Assembly: GCA_023213315.1 (NCBI GenBank) | Contig: JAKCPI010006299.1 | Location: 1 to 64,000, forward strand | From: Euborellia annulipes | Taxonomy: Eukaryota > Arthropoda > Insecta > Dermaptera > Anisolabididae | DNA: 64,000 nucleotides | Direction of reading: 5' to 3' | The notes under the pieces: generated by a model | Seen by the model: only the letters and a program-made list of their open reading frames with translations | Database searches by the model: none | What the model was told of the DNA's origin: nothing | Program-made: the position numbers and the translations under genes | Shown: positions 46,381-58,998 of the stretch, in pieces | Layout of the letters: each line of letters starts with the position of its first letter | Position numbering within the stretch: position 1 is the first letter of the stretch

Positions 46381-47697
46381 ACTCAGAAGCCAAAGAAGTT
46401 AAAACTCTAAAATTTTTCCATTAAATCAAGTCAAATAAAATATAAATTATATATTTGGACAAATACATTTTGAAGGTTTCACAAAAAAAAAAAAAAAGGA
46501 GACATCTTTTCATTTAATCAAAACACTTATAGTATTATATACCTAAGCCAGATAAATCTATATAAATATATTAATATCGTTGAGTGACATATCATGTAAA
46601 TAAATACATGGTTTGCTGATGAGATGATAAATAAATACAATATTAAGGTTTTTAAACACATTTGGGCTGTCTATTTGAATGGGAATATGTAGAAAAAAAT
46701 AAAATCCTCTGTTTTATTTAATAATTAATTTATATATAACGTAAATTTCTTTACAAAAAAAAAAAATTGTCCCAATTATACGGCTGGTCCTATATTACAT
46801 TAATAATTTTTATATAGACTAGACTCATCAACTTAATTATTTTTGTTATTAAACAAAGTATGAGTGTGTGTGTGTTTTTAATATGTGCGAAAAAGAGAGG
46901 AGAAAGAGTGTATTTTGTATCTCAATTAGGAATAATTCCCAACAGGCTGTTTTGCCTCTTTCTTCCTTAATCAAGCTTATATAGCCTACCTTATCACTGA
47001 TTAAACTTTCTTCCTATTTGATAATAATTTTGCTCAAAAAATAAAAATAAAATAAAAAAAATGGTACGGTCCAATCATCTCCTTTTTAGTATATAGCTTG
47101 GGAATACAAATTCCCAATAGTCGGTAGCAAGCTTTACAAAAATTAGTAGAAAAAAAATATGAAATATACAGTATATTTAACAAATAAAAAAAGTAATTAA
47201 AAAAAAAAGTTATATTTAGATTAAAATATATATAGTAATAATATTAGTGATGTATATAAATACAAAAAATTCCGGTTAATTTCGATGAATAAATTAACTG
47301 GAATATTTTGAATTAATTTTGGAAAAAAAAAGATTTTTAACTATCATTTTTCAACTGTGATCTTTTATTATTGCCAACGAAGTGAATGAAAAATTTAAAA
47401 AAAAAAGTTTCTATTTTAAGGATTAATTTTAAAGTGTTTTATGTATATATATGTCTATAGTCAATGTGAAGTAATTGTAAAATTTCAAATATGAATCTGC
47501 AAATCTTTTCCATTGAGTTATTTTAATAATTTGCATTTTATTGTTTGTTGTGTCAATATTGATAAAAGCTAGTAATTTTGGAGAACTGAATTGAGAAAGA
47601 GAGGGAGGGGGCTTCAAACTCGCCTCCCCCCCCCCTTCTCAAAAATAAAAATAAAGATATTAGGCAGAGGTGTATAGCTGATAATATGTAGAAGTAA

Positions 47698-48046
47698 AGG
47701 TTTCTGGATTTCAATAATCAAGCAGCTAATATTATTTCAATTATATATTTAATGATGTACCAGGGCCGACATTTCGGTCACATATAAGACCATCCTCAGG
47801 ATCAAGCCATTGTCAACACAGAGGCCAAAGACATTGTTAATACAATCAAGCCACTACATATGTACTCAAATTTCGTTATAGATCTATTGTATTAAGAATG
47901 TCTTTAGTCTGGAAGATCAATATGTTGACAATGGCTTGGCATTGAGGATTGTCTTATATATAACCGAAACGTCGGCCCTGGGGCACCAATAAATATATAA
48001 TTGAAATAATATTAGCTGCTTGCTCATTGGAAATCTAGAAACCCTT
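47698..48046. mobile_element. Foldback element with ~120-bp arms
   Basis: Left arm TTTCTGGATTTCAATAATCA through CAGGGCCGACATTTCGGTCA; right arm AACCGAAACGTCGGCCCTGG through TGCTTGCTCATTGGAAATCT. Arms carry CTGAGGATGGTC...GACCGAAATG-type hairpins. Confidence 0.75.
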
Positions 48047-48475
48047 TACATATATCAAAAATAAAGATAGTATTAAAATTTTAAATGCTGTTGGAAATTA
48101 AAAAAATATTTTATTAATATGAGGGGGATAGCGGAGTAGAAATTCTAGTAAAGATTTTTAAAAAGTCCTGAAAATGTTCACATTTTTATCAGACCGAAAA
48201 GTCGGCTTGAAGTTCCAAAGAAATACCTCTGCTGCAATTTTAAAAAATTGTTATAATTTCTAAAGAATTGTCGACAGTTTCAGCTGTTTCTTACACCCTT
48301 AAGTACAATTTGATCGTTCTGAGAAAACAAATAAGGACGATAAAATTATTTTGAAGAAATAGACTTGAACAGGAATCGAGTTAGAGCTAGAGAAGTAGAA
48401 TAAAATATGGTGATAAATAGAGAGCAGTTAAAATTTGGTATAAAAAAACGAGCGACGCAGCTAGTATTATTTCAT

Positions 48476-48562
48476 TTTTACTTTCTCTTACCCTATATAT
48501 GAAACATATAGAGAGAGAAAGTATTGCGATCATGTCAAAAATTCGATGTTGAGATTTTTATT
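48476..48562 (+). repeat. Family A end fragment
   Basis: TTACTTTCTCTTACCCTATA palindrome and GTATTGCGATCATGTC, then lost; a motif of the CCGACGTTTCGG type follows at 48571. Confidence 0.65.
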
Positions 48563-49989
48563 ATTAAAACCAGGGCCGACGTTTCGGACAATTCTTCAAG
48601 GCTACAATCTATGAAGAAACAAAATAAAATAGCTATAATCAATTGCATAAACATTTTCTTTTTTTCATTTTTATAATTTCTTCGGTTAATGTCTGAAACA
48701 TGGTCCCATATGTGACCGAAAGTCCTATATGTGAGCCAAAGTTTGGACTTTTTCATGAAGATTTGGCTGCCAAACTCCTTATCACTTTTATCAATACAAA
48801 TAAAATTTAACAAACTGTTAAACAATTCTACAATAATCTTCTGGGTTGGAAGAAACAGCTGATGTTTTTTTTTTCCTTCATAAACTTAACAAATTTAAAT
48901 TTTATTTACTCATTAAATATGTCGGAAGCGGAGAGTTAATTAAATTCTTATTAATTAATTTATCTCGTTAATTTTGTCTGCTAAATATAGAAAAAAATGT
49001 TTTCTTTTCTGCTATCTCACTTTTTATTCGCTTGTAAAGATGTATCTTATTTTTTTATGTTCTCTAAATAGGGGTTGTCTTGCTTGAATGATAATGTGTA
49101 TTTTTCAAAAATTAAGATTGCAGATTCTTTAACAAAAGCACAAAAAAAAAATACAAGTAATAATGTGATTGATTCTCTTCTCTTTTTTAAACGAATGAAA
49201 TTTTTATGATAATATTTTTTAATATTATTATATATAATATATACCTAGTATATAAAAAAAAAGAAATTTATAATATACATGTATATTAAATATTTTTGTT
49301 GAAGGGAGAGTTTTCCGATTTCTATATAATTCTTTATTATACTAATGGAAATTATTTATATATTTACTAAATAAAAAAAAATGATAAATAAAAAATAAAC
49401 ACCAAAAATTCAATTAAAAAAAAAAAAAAAAATGGGTAAATTCTTCTTTTAATGTATGACGATGATCTCTTTTCATAGATGTTTATTATTATTTTTAGAA
49501 TAAAAAAAAAATATATGTTGAAAAAATAATTGTAAATGTATATAAACAGATGTAAATGAAATATTTCTTTTTCATGGATTTTTTATTAAACCTTTTTTTT
49601 TTTTTTGTCCTTTCGTATATATTCTATATAATCAGGAAAATATGAGGATTAAAAAAAATGTATAGAGTACATCCGATAATAAAATTTGAATAGAGAAAAA
49701 GTACAATCAATAAAATAAAATTAAACGAAAAGGAAAAATATTGCGTTTTCATGTGGAGGGGTTTCAATGAAAATTTGAAACTCGTAGATATTCATAGAGA
49801 AAATAAAAATAAATTAAAATTTTTGTATCTATTCTTCAGATAATCATTAAAAAAATAATGCAATAATCCCTTTATTCTCACACACAAACTATTTACTTAT
49901 ACTTTCAATATATTATACTTTTCATAATAATTTAGACACTTTTTTTGTCCAAACCGTTTATTATAAGAGCGACATTATAATAGATTTTT

Positions 49990-50145
49990 TTTTTTTTTAT
50001 TTTATTTAGGGTCTTTTGGCATCGAAGGCCATTTAGACCCTGTCTTTATTTATTTCATTTGAATTGGTAGTCAATAAATTTTTGTCGCATGAGTCGGGAT
50101 GTGAAACCTTGACATCTAGCATGATCAAAGGGCTTTAATAGATTT
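49990..50145 (-). mobile_element. tRNA-derived SINE (type 2), decayed head
   Basis: Minus-strand body matching GGTCTTTTGGCATCGAAGGC and TTTGAATTGGTAGTCAATAA, with a T-rich (A tail on the minus strand) start. Confidence 0.6.
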
Positions 50146-50284
50146 ATTCTATAAGCTTACATCTTGTTTATATCGATTTCGGATCCAAATCAGTCTAAAA
50201 ATTTGTAGATTCCAAATTATATAAATTATAAATATAACTGGATAATGAATGTGAACAGGAAAATAATATTGAATAAAAAAAAAA

Positions 50285-50485
50285 AAAAAATATTTTTTTT
50301 TATTTAATTACCCCCTTTTTCGGCTGCAGAGGCCATTAGGGTTTATTAATTTTACATATTATTAAATTTATAATACCGATGGCTACCGGGGGACGTTCAA
50401 AACGCTGATTTCAAAATATGTTCTAATTATATTAATAAATATCGGACTCCCTTCTGATCCCAGCCGGAAAATAAAGAATTAAAAA
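50285..50485 (-). mobile_element. SINE-like element of a third type
   Basis: A-rich boundaries on both sides, CGGCTGCAGAGGCCATTAGG, and GGCTACCGGGGGACGTTCAA shared with 40.95 kb. No convincing tRNA head. Confidence 0.4.
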
Positions 50486-50989
50486 AAAAAAAAAAAAAAA
50501 AATTATTGGACTCTCTTTAGAATTCTTATATTTCATTATATCGGAGAGAAAATACATTTAAAAACGATAATTTACTGAATTAATAATCTATGACTAGATA
50601 AAATATAAGGTATTAATACTGTATAAGGCTGAATTATTAAATTAAAATAAGAAAAAGTACATATTTTTTTCTTTTAAATTGTGCAATAAATTAATAAAAA
50701 TAATTTAAAATAAAAAATATGGATGTTAATTCTATTTTTTATTAAATTATTTTAATTATAATGTCGCGCTCTCTTCACGTTGCATTAAATTTGCTAGTGA
50801 GAAATTTTTCAATGATCGGTACAGAGCCCAGGAATAGTGGGTGGGGGTGGAGTGGGGGGTTATACGTCATCACCCCCACTCCTAAGTTCTTAGACTCGAT
50901 CAGCAGCTGAAATTCTTCTCGGCCAATTAGGATTGGACAATTTGGCCTAGGTACCTTCCAAAGAGCCCTATTCACTTATTAAGAAGAAG

Positions 50990-51077
50990 CTCCACGTCAT
51001 CTCTCTCTCAGTTGGCCGAGATGCCCCGTAGTGTTTACATCTAATCCGCGTTGTGTAGTGTCAGTGATTTGTGCAAC
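50990..51077 (+). promoter_or_regulatory. Candidate core promoter and 5' UTR of a second gene
   Basis: The sequence becomes GC-richer here. Two arthropod-style initiator motifs (TCAGT) occur at 51008-51012 and 51061-51065, followed by a start codon in good context. No TATA box is evident at the expected spacing. This is inference from composition and motifs. Confidence 0.4.
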
Positions 51078-51135
51078 ATGGCTTCCACCTGTAGGCACGC
51101 TCCTGCTCGCGGAGCTTCCCTCCTTAGTTTTAAAG
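51078..51135 (+). CDS. Candidate first coding exon of an unidentified gene
   Basis: GTGCAACATGGCT is a strong arthropod start context. The frame reads MASTCRHAPARGASLLSFK and stops at a GT donor (G|gtattt) after 58 bases, in phase 1. The N-terminus is basic and hydroxyl-rich with no acidic residue, which would suit a mitochondrial presequence, but 19 residues cannot prove that. I do not recognise the protein. Later exons are beyond what I can identify securely; an acceptor at 61516 has a compatible phase. The GC-rich island, initiators and start context together make a real gene start likely. Confidence 0.5.
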
Positions 51136-52579
51136 GTATTTTACGTTCTATATTCAAATAGTTGATTAAATTTAAATATGATAAGATAAATAAGTAAATT
51201 GAAATATAATTTATAATTAATCTTTTACATTTATATGTAAACTATTATATAACATTCAATTGATTAGCCAAGCCAACAATTTTTCTACAAAGAATACAAA
51301 TAAATAACACTAGGATTTTTTTTTATTTTAATTCATTTATTCTCAGGGATAATTCTGTCCACCTTTATTTTAAAAGCATTCTTTTTTGCAAATTCTCCTC
51401 TCTCTTGCTAGCACGCTATTCTCTCTCTCTCTCTCTCTCGCGCCCACGCTCTCCTCTCAGAGGATTTATTCCCTCTCTTCCAAACTAATTTTACTCTTTA
51501 CACGTTGTGTTCGCCAAAATACATTTCTCCTTTAGATCAAATTATTTGTGCGATTTCTGTCTTTTCTTTCTATATGCTATATTTTCCTATAGTAATAGTA
51601 TTACAAGCCCGGACAAAACTTGTCCAGACAAGTAGAGCCTTCCTATACAATTCATAGGCAACACCTTTCTATTCAATATATTTCCGAATTACACATTTAA
51701 AAAATATTAGTATATTAAGATTAGAGTCATTTTCAGTGGAAACTTTTCTAGAGTATTATTATATTAGTGTTTTGAGGGAATAGCCTTGATGTCTTTTTAT
51801 TGCCATAAATGGTAAAGGGATAAACTTTTTTCTTGTATTTCATTCAATCTTATTTTCGAACTCGGGTATATTTGAGCCAAAAAAATTTGTCCTCCCACAT
51901 TGTGGAAGCTTATTTTTTATTCAAATTTTTTAAGTATTAGCTTTGTTTTAATTTAAATTGATTGGCCCTTATTATTATTATTATTTTTTTTTTTTTTTTT
52001 TTTTTAGTGGTAGCTTGACATTCTTAAGCCTCTGCTCCCAAACACTTTTCTTATCGGTTTAGAGGTCCATTTTTGCTTTCTCTTACCTATTTTAAATTTC
52101 TTTATATTTTCGGTATATTTAATATCTTTGTTGTTTTCACTTGATAAATATAAATTGCAGAAACATTAAGTATGCCAAATTAACCGAAGATATAATCTAT
52201 ATGGGCATGGGCAGGGGGGTATTGTCCTATAAATTTTTTGTCTATTAAAAACAAATATATATTTTTCTCATTGTAAATTTTTTTTAATGAGCTTATACAA
52301 GGAAAATAATTAATAATCTATGAATATATTAATTGCATACCCCCTTCTCTTCCTAACGAGTGGTTGCCTCCCCCCTCCCCCCGAACAAGGTGTTTGACTA
52401 CGCCCATGCTGGTTTTGTTAAATCAAACAACATTCTAGAATTCTAAAACATCATTTCAAGATAAAAATATTTTTCGACCCGAGCTTGTGTTTGACCCTGG
52501 ACTCTAACCAGGGAGCGTCGATTTCAAACGTATTTCACTATATATTTTTATTGTAATCGAAGAAATATAATTAAACTTT

Positions 52580-52857
52580 TTTTTTTTTTTTTTTATATTT
52601 AAACATTTTTTTTCATTCACACTCACACTCACACACACATTCACACAGTTTTTTCGGCAACTTAGGCCATATAAGACTTTATACGATAACCGTTATTATG
52701 AAAATATAGGGGTGTATTGGGGGGTTCAGGCATTTCTCTTTAAGCCATCTGGTATCCAAATGGCTTAAATAAAATCATCGGACTGCCTGGGTCCGGACCC
52801 GCGACGTTTGGTATAGGAGGTAGGCACGCTACCTACTACGCCAAACTCGGGGGCATA
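52580..52857 (-). mobile_element. tRNA-derived SINE (type 1), full length
   Basis: Minus strand: GAGTTTGGCGTAGTAGGTAG (A box), CGCGGGTCCGGACCCAGGC (B box), GCCATTTGGATACCAGATGG, ACGGTTATCGTATAAAGTC, TTGCCGAAAAAACTGTGTG, a GTGTGA repeat and an A-rich tail. Most complete copy of this type here. Confidence 0.8.
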
Positions 52858-53263
52858 ATTAAACTTATCATTTAACAAAAATGTAGAGTGACTAATTGCA
52901 CTCTAGGATTTTTGTTGTTGTTGAATTTATTCCAAAAGATGATACACATTTTATTAAATTTAAAATATCAACCGTAGACTCTGTATGGGAAATTGAAAAC
53001 ACTAGTTGATAAATTTCAAAGAATATTAAAAATTAATATTTTTAACACTTAAATCATTTATGATGATAACACAAGAGTGCTTTAATTATTAAAAAACGTC
53101 AATTTTTAATAAATCTTTGAAACATTTAACCTAAGGTTTTTAATTTTTTCAATTTTCATTTGATACAATTTTAGCCCAAGAACCACGTGGGTCTACTGTA
53201 TTTTATCGATTTAACTCTTTTCCTTATCGCATTCATAAACACACAGAGAGAGGGAGAAAGGAG

Positions 53264-54133
53264 TATAAATGGACCCTGTTATGAATTAGTGTGTCAAGCG
53301 TCAAAAAAAATTCAAAATTGAGTTAAGTACGGAATATTGTTTCAAATGCTATAATTAATAATATTTTTTATGAAATATGTCCTAAAAAAATTTATATATT
53401 ATATTTAATGTTACTTGCACAATTGACAAGAAAAATTATATATGGACCCTGTTATGCAATGGTGTGTCAAAGACCAAAAAAAATTCAAAATTGAGTTAAC
53501 CACGGAATATTGTTTCAAATGCTATAATTAATAGTATTTTTTATGAAATATGTCCTAAAAAAATTTATATATTATATTCAATGTTACTTGCACAATTGAC
53601 AAGAAAAATTATATATAATCCAATGTAAACAAAAAACTTTATTGTTGATTTTCTCAAAACCCGATGTTTGGTCTTTGACACACCATTGCATAACAGGGTC
53701 CATATAATCCAATGAAACTTTATTGTTGATTTTCTCAAAACCCGATGTTTGGTCTTTGACACACCATTGCATAACAGGGTCCATATAATCCAATGAAAAC
53801 AAAAAAACTTTAATGTTAATTCTCTCAAAACTTGGTAGCTGACGCTTGACACACTAATGCGTAACAGGGTCCATATATGGACCCTGTTATGCAATGGTGT
53901 GTCAAAGCCCAAACATCGGGTTTTGAGAAAATCAACAATAAAGTTTTTTGTTTACATTGGATTATATATAATTTTTCTTGTCAATTGTGCAAGTAACATT
54001 AAATATAAATTTTTTTAGGACATATTTCATAAAAAATACTATTAATTATAGCATTTGAAACAATATTCCGTGCTTAACTCAATTTTGAATTTTTTTTTGG
54101 TCTTTGACACACCATTGCATAACAGGGTCCATA
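53264..54133. repeat. Cluster of nested direct and inverted copies of a ~265-bp MITE
   Basis: The unit starts TGGACCCTGTTATGCAATGG and ends CCATTGCATAACAGGGTCCA. A full unit spans 53438-53705, a second about 53873-54133 in inverse order, with a partial unit before (53264-53437) and three short right-end repeats between (53635-53875). Translated frames across it are repeat artefacts. Confidence 0.72.
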
Positions 54134-54664
54134 TATAGATATATTTTCTAGACGTATTAATAAATATTGGGAGGTTATTTTGTTATGGTGTTTTACTTTA
54201 CTCTGGTGCCAATCAAGTTAACTAAGGGGAGGGGAGAGTATAATTTTTATCTTCAAATTTTAAATGAATATTTATTATTTATGACCGTATCTCAATTATA
54301 ACAATTTATTTGGAGGCTTGCAAATGCATATTGGAAAATGATTTACTCCTCTTAAGCAAATAAAACTTTAAAAGGGTGCTATAATAATCCTATTGATTTT
54401 ATAATTTATTCCATATTTGCTTTTATACGTCACCGATTAATTAATTTGTCTATAATATAAACACTGGCAAATAAAGTTCTTTATGAAAATTTTGATTTCA
54501 TTAATTTTCAACCCCCATGATTCTTAAATAAAAAGAACAAGAGTTATTTTTTTATTATTGATATTATCATTACTATAATATAAAGCACTAGCCACTGATT
54601 TCCGTTTTATGTTCCTGTTTACCACTCTCTCTCGCTGATTGGCCAGAGACAAAGGAAATGGAGT

Positions 54665-55480
54665 CAGTGAGCGAAATTCAAAATAAGCTTTTGAACAAAA
54701 TCTGCCAAAAAGTACTACTTTAATATGCACTTTTTCAGTTTTTTTCGATTTTCTCAAAATTCGCTCCAACGATTTTGAATAAAATTCTTAAATCAATTAT
54801 TTATTAGATGCTCTTTAAAATGCATATTCTCATTTTGCCCTTGAAATCTTTTGAAGCACACTTTACTCTTGTACTTCATAGGAAAGAATACAGATTTTTC
54901 AAATTCACTTTCCGGCTCTTCGTGCGATAGAGCTAATGTTAATTCCCTATGGGGATTTGCAGGTTAATTCCGATTCAAAAGGGGGTCCCCCTTTGGAACT
55001 TTCTACACATTTAAAAAATATTTTTTCAATTCTTATGAAATTTTGTATTTATTTAGGATTCTTTATTTTGTATAAAATAACCAAATATGAGATTAAAATT
55101 TTGAAAAAGAACCATAGTTTAATAAAATGGTGGATGCTGTCCAAATTAATACAATTGAATTAAATATAAGCAACTTGTGGTTTCTTTCTTGGACGGAATT
55201 TGACAGGTAGTATGTCGTTTTTTTCAGTTCTGATGATGGCTCTCATGGTGGCTGAAACATGATAGCGCAACTGTAAACCAAAAATAAATATTATTGAAAA
55301 ATTTATTGTTTTTTAATAATTATACCAGAAAAAAAACGACATACTACCTGTCAAATTCCGTCCAAGAAAGAAACCACAAGTTGCTTATATTTAATTTAAC
55401 CATAGTTTATTTCAAGCAGTCAACATTTAAAATACACAGAGCCTATGGAAATTTTGAATCAATTGACTGTTTTACTAATT
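54665..55480 (+). mobile_element. Family A element (long variant), split by a foldback insertion
   Basis: Body from ATAAGCTTTTGAACAAAATC to AACCATAGTTTA at about 55120, then a foldback, then AACCATAGTTTA again at 55397 and the continuation seen in the 23867-25025 copy. Confidence 0.65.
55123..55396. mobile_element. Foldback element inserted in a family A copy, ~12-bp target duplication
   Basis: AACCATAGTTTA occurs on both sides (55109-55120 and 55397-55408), and the host repeat continues across. The inverted arms contain TATAAGCAACTTGTGGTTTC and GAAACCACAAGTTGCTTATA. Between them is a CTGATGATGGC...GGCTGAAAC motif (55230-55256). A 12-bp duplication fits target-primed retrotransposition better than a cut-and-paste transposon. 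Confidence 0.6.
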
Positions 55481-56686
55481 TTTTTCTTGGGGAAGGGGGG
55501 GCATGGGCCCAGCTTTCTGGGGGGAGCACGAGCCTTCTAGGGGGGGGGGCAGACCCCCGGCACCCCCCCTATTTACGCCCTTGGGTGGAGGGCAAAATTT
55601 TTTATTTAAATTTACTTACAAATAGGTACTCAAATTTGGCCAAAATATATTAATTTAATTTTGTACAGTTTATATACTCGTAGATATATTTTGAAATATT
55701 TTAATAGAATTTTATAAAAATCAGAGCCCTTGGCATGACTTTACCACAAATAACAATTTTGTGGTTATGCTTTTATCTCATATTAATTTATTTTGTATAA
55801 AATTAAACAAAATTAATTTAACTTTGGCATATATTCCAACTCCAACGTATAAATAAAAATTTCTTTGAATTATTATTATTCAATATATCAATGAAAATAA
55901 TTTAAACCGAGGCCTTTCTACCGAGACCAGTTAGTTGTTCCCAATTTTATTGTCCAGTCACTTTTCAAAAAAAAAAATAATAATTCAGCTCCACCCCTAC
56001 TCGGGAAGCCCTTTAAGTGATGAAAAAAAAGATCTAGGAAAAATTTTGCGATCATTTATTTATATACTTATGTAGTAAATATCTACAGTATATACGGTAT
56101 CTATCTAAAGGGCGTCTTATAACATAGCAAAGTTGACACATTGAAGCGTGAAATTATAAAATTAATATTATTATTATTATCATTTAAACCCATCGCGTAA
56201 ATGACCTAAATATAATTATCCTTCTTCATACTTTAACCCCCCCTCCATATACACACTTCCAAATACAAATATGACTACAATCGCCCCATTGATTGATCTA
56301 GAGCTCCCCTGGTCCATTTTTCCTAGTGCTCTAGACTTAAATAAAAGAGGCTAATTTTTTTTTTTTTTTATTTTAGAAAGATTTTACTTCTGATTAATGC
56401 TCCCTGTTTTATAATACTTAATTTTTGAAATTAAGACCTTGGAATTTATATTAAAACATTTTCACGTCACAAACTCCCAAGCTCTTACGGGTTCATAATT
56501 AAAAATATTAACGTTAAGTGGAAATAAGTCAGCCAAAAATATTTAATTAAAAAATTATTTTCGGCGGTCTCACGAGACACAAATGTCAATTGAATTTTAA
56601 TAGTATATCATGATATTTTTGATATATGCAAATGTATTGAAAGGATTGGCAACTGGTTATATCGTAATGATAATTTAATTTCTCAG

Positions 56687-56832
56687 TGGTAGAGCCTCTG
56701 GTGCCAAAGCTGAAGGGTTGGCATCCCGTCCCAGGCGAAAAATTTATTTCAATTGAATTGGATTTTAATCAGTTGAAATAAATAGGGAAATAGGGGAAAT
56801 AAAAATGGCCTCCGATGCCGTAACGTCCTTAA
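56687..56832 (+). mobile_element. tRNA-derived SINE (type 2)
   Basis: CTCAGTGGTAGAGCCTCTGG (A box), GAAGGGTTGGCATCCCGTCC (B-box region), a body with TTTCAATTGAATTGGATTTT and ATGGCCTCCGATGCCG; a family A copy starts just after. Confidence 0.68.
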
Positions 56833-56847
56833 ATAAAATTAAAAAAT

Positions 56848-57485
56848 CTGGTGTGACTGGTCGCACAGCACACAACTTTCTCTTCGATAAACAAAAGTTG
56901 TGTTCTGGGCTTGTCACACCAGATTTTTTGTGTCGAGATATATCTAGTTTCCGACAGTACGGTACATTTGAATTTGACAAATTTATAAACTATTTGTTTA
57001 TTTATATTTTTGTTAACATGGCAACCATTTCTCCTATCTTCTCTATGAAGTACAAGAGTAAAGTGGTCTTCAGAAGATTTCAATGGCAAAATGAGAATAT
57101 ACATTTTAAAGAGCATCTAAAAAAATAATTGATTTATTTAAATCGTTGGAGCGAATTTTGAAAAAATCGAAAAAAAAAAAAAAAAAAAAAAAAAACTGGA
57201 AAAGTACATCAGTATTTTCACGCTCCAGGGGGGGGGGTCTAACTTGAATATAAAATTTCAACCTCTTAGCTCAATTCCTTCATGCCTTAAATGAACCCAG
57301 ACACACACACACGGACACACAGACAGACAGACCGTGTCGCGAAATCCGCTGGGGGGGGGGGGGGGTTTTTTGATTCAGGGGAGCTCAAAACGTGTATATT
57401 CATCAAAATCTCGACATCGAATTTTTGACATGAATCCAATACTCTCTCTATATATTAACATATAAGAGTAAGCAAGAGAAAGTAA
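56848..57485 (-). mobile_element. Family A element, near full length
   Basis: Both palindromic ends are present (AATCTGGTGTGACTGGTCGC at 56847 and the TCTCTATATATTAACATATA end near 57450). Long A and G runs at 57170-57195 and 57350-57366 are expansions of simpler tracts in other copies. Confidence 0.78.
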
Positions 57486-58207
57486 AAAATATTTTTTACA
57501 AAATTTGGTTTATAATTAAAAACTTCCATAATAATAATTAGGCCTCTTTCCATTTCTTTAACTAGACGCTAATAAGGGATTTTTCAATTTCTATTCCAAT
57601 TATTCTTTGTGATAATTAAAAATTTCATTCTTCTTAAATAATTATTAAATTTGGGTTTAAACTTTAGTCTAATTCCAGGAAGAAAATTTTTTATATTCCA
57701 TTTTTAAGCCTTTTAAGGTTTTGCTTTATAAGAATATGTATATTTGTTAATGTAAATATCGATGACTCCAGGGAGCTTTCCACAGGGAAGAAATTTAAAA
57801 AAAGATTTTAAAAGAATAAATATTTTTTCCTCTTTTGATTAGGCCTATATATTAATACAAAATTTTATTGATCGTATTTCATGACTATTTTGAGCCATTC
57901 TTTAAAAAATTGAGAGGATTCCTTTCTACTAAATCAAATATTTTTTTCTTCGACCAGGTTGTTCCATATGTTAATTTTTGTATGCATAATTAAGTAAAAG
58001 TATTCCAAACTATCATCTTGCATCTTTTGCAATTTTTCATTTTCTTTTCTAATAAAGTCAGAATAGAAATTATAACTTTACAAGTAAACAATTGTTAAAG
58101 GGTGCGATTATGTTGGAGGTGTGATAATAGACTAGAGTAGCGAAAAGAGTAGAGCTTCAATCAAAGCGTGAGTCTCAGCTCGCAAATGGTGATCTCAAAG
58201 TTTAGAC

Positions 58208-58541
58208 CAGCGTTTTCCAAACTGTAGAGGCGCGCCTCCCTAGGGAGGCGCGAACTAGTCTAGGGGGAGGCGCGAGTATTGGCCACCAAAATCAATTTTC
58301 CAAATGATTGCTAGTTTTATAAATAAAATAATAAAATTCTGGGACGGAGGTTTTCCTTAATATATTAATTAAAAAAATATTTTTATATAAATTTATATTT
58401 TTTAGTACTAAAATTTTTAAAGTGAAACTTTTATTTTTTGTTTGTTTTTGTATTATTTTATTAAATGGGTGGGGGGGGGAGGCGTCATACGATTAAATAT
58501 TTTTAAGGGAGGCGTTGTATCATAAAGTTTGGAAACCACTG
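58208..58541 (+). mobile_element. hAT copy 1 of a composite pair
   Basis: It begins CAGCGTTTTCCAAACTGT and ends AAGTTTGGAAACCACTG. Inside are the 'aggcgcg' palindromic motifs shared with the copy at 60292. The left flank is GTTTAGAC (58200-58207), but its own right flank (GCCTAAAG) does not match; the matching duplication is beyond the second copy. Confidence 0.82.
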
Positions 58542-58998
58542 GCCTAAAGTAAGACTCATTCTAGAAAATTATACTATGTGTAAAACCCAAAGGCTGATCC
58601 AGGGAAGTTTTTCAGGGTTTTAATTTTTTTCTGACTAGACGCGAAGCTCGCCGAAAGCGATAGCATTGTTAATTATTTTATTTATTAGGATTGGATAAAG
58701 GGTTGAAAAAAATGTTTTTTAAATTTATTTTAGCTAAATCGAAGGCAAATAAATAGAAAACATTCAAAAAATAGCGTTGATTATTATTTTATAATATTAA
58801 GGGTTGATTAGGGATTAGATGAAGGGTTGATTATTTAAGAAAGGCCTTGGAATATTCCAAATCACTTGTTGACATTCTTTTCCATCTCTAAATATAGTTA
58901 GATTAGAGTAAAAGGTATTTTTTTACTTTTAATAAAAAGGGAATTGTTATTTTGATCAATTTTATTTCAAAACAAAGAGAAAAAGACAAGTCTCGTTC

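Larger units (their letters stand above)
42301..50989. other. Intergenic AT-rich region after the GPCR gene
   Basis: Contains the complex repeat at 43.66-44.96 kb, SINEs at 46.2, 50.0 and 50.3 kb, a long foldback at 47.70-48.05 kb and a family A end at 48.48 kb. The rest, including 42.4-43.6, 45.0-46.2, 46.5-47.6 and 48.9-49.9 kb, is AT-rich with poly-A/T tracts, and I see no gene in it. Confidence 0.6.

Noticed and set aside
53565..53912. 115-codon minus-strand frame with internal repeats
   Set aside because: It translates the MITE cluster, and the peptide repeat follows from the DNA repeat.
55294..55653. 119-codon plus-strand frame
   Set aside because: It spans a foldback arm, family A sequence and a G-rich tract; composition changes abruptly along it.
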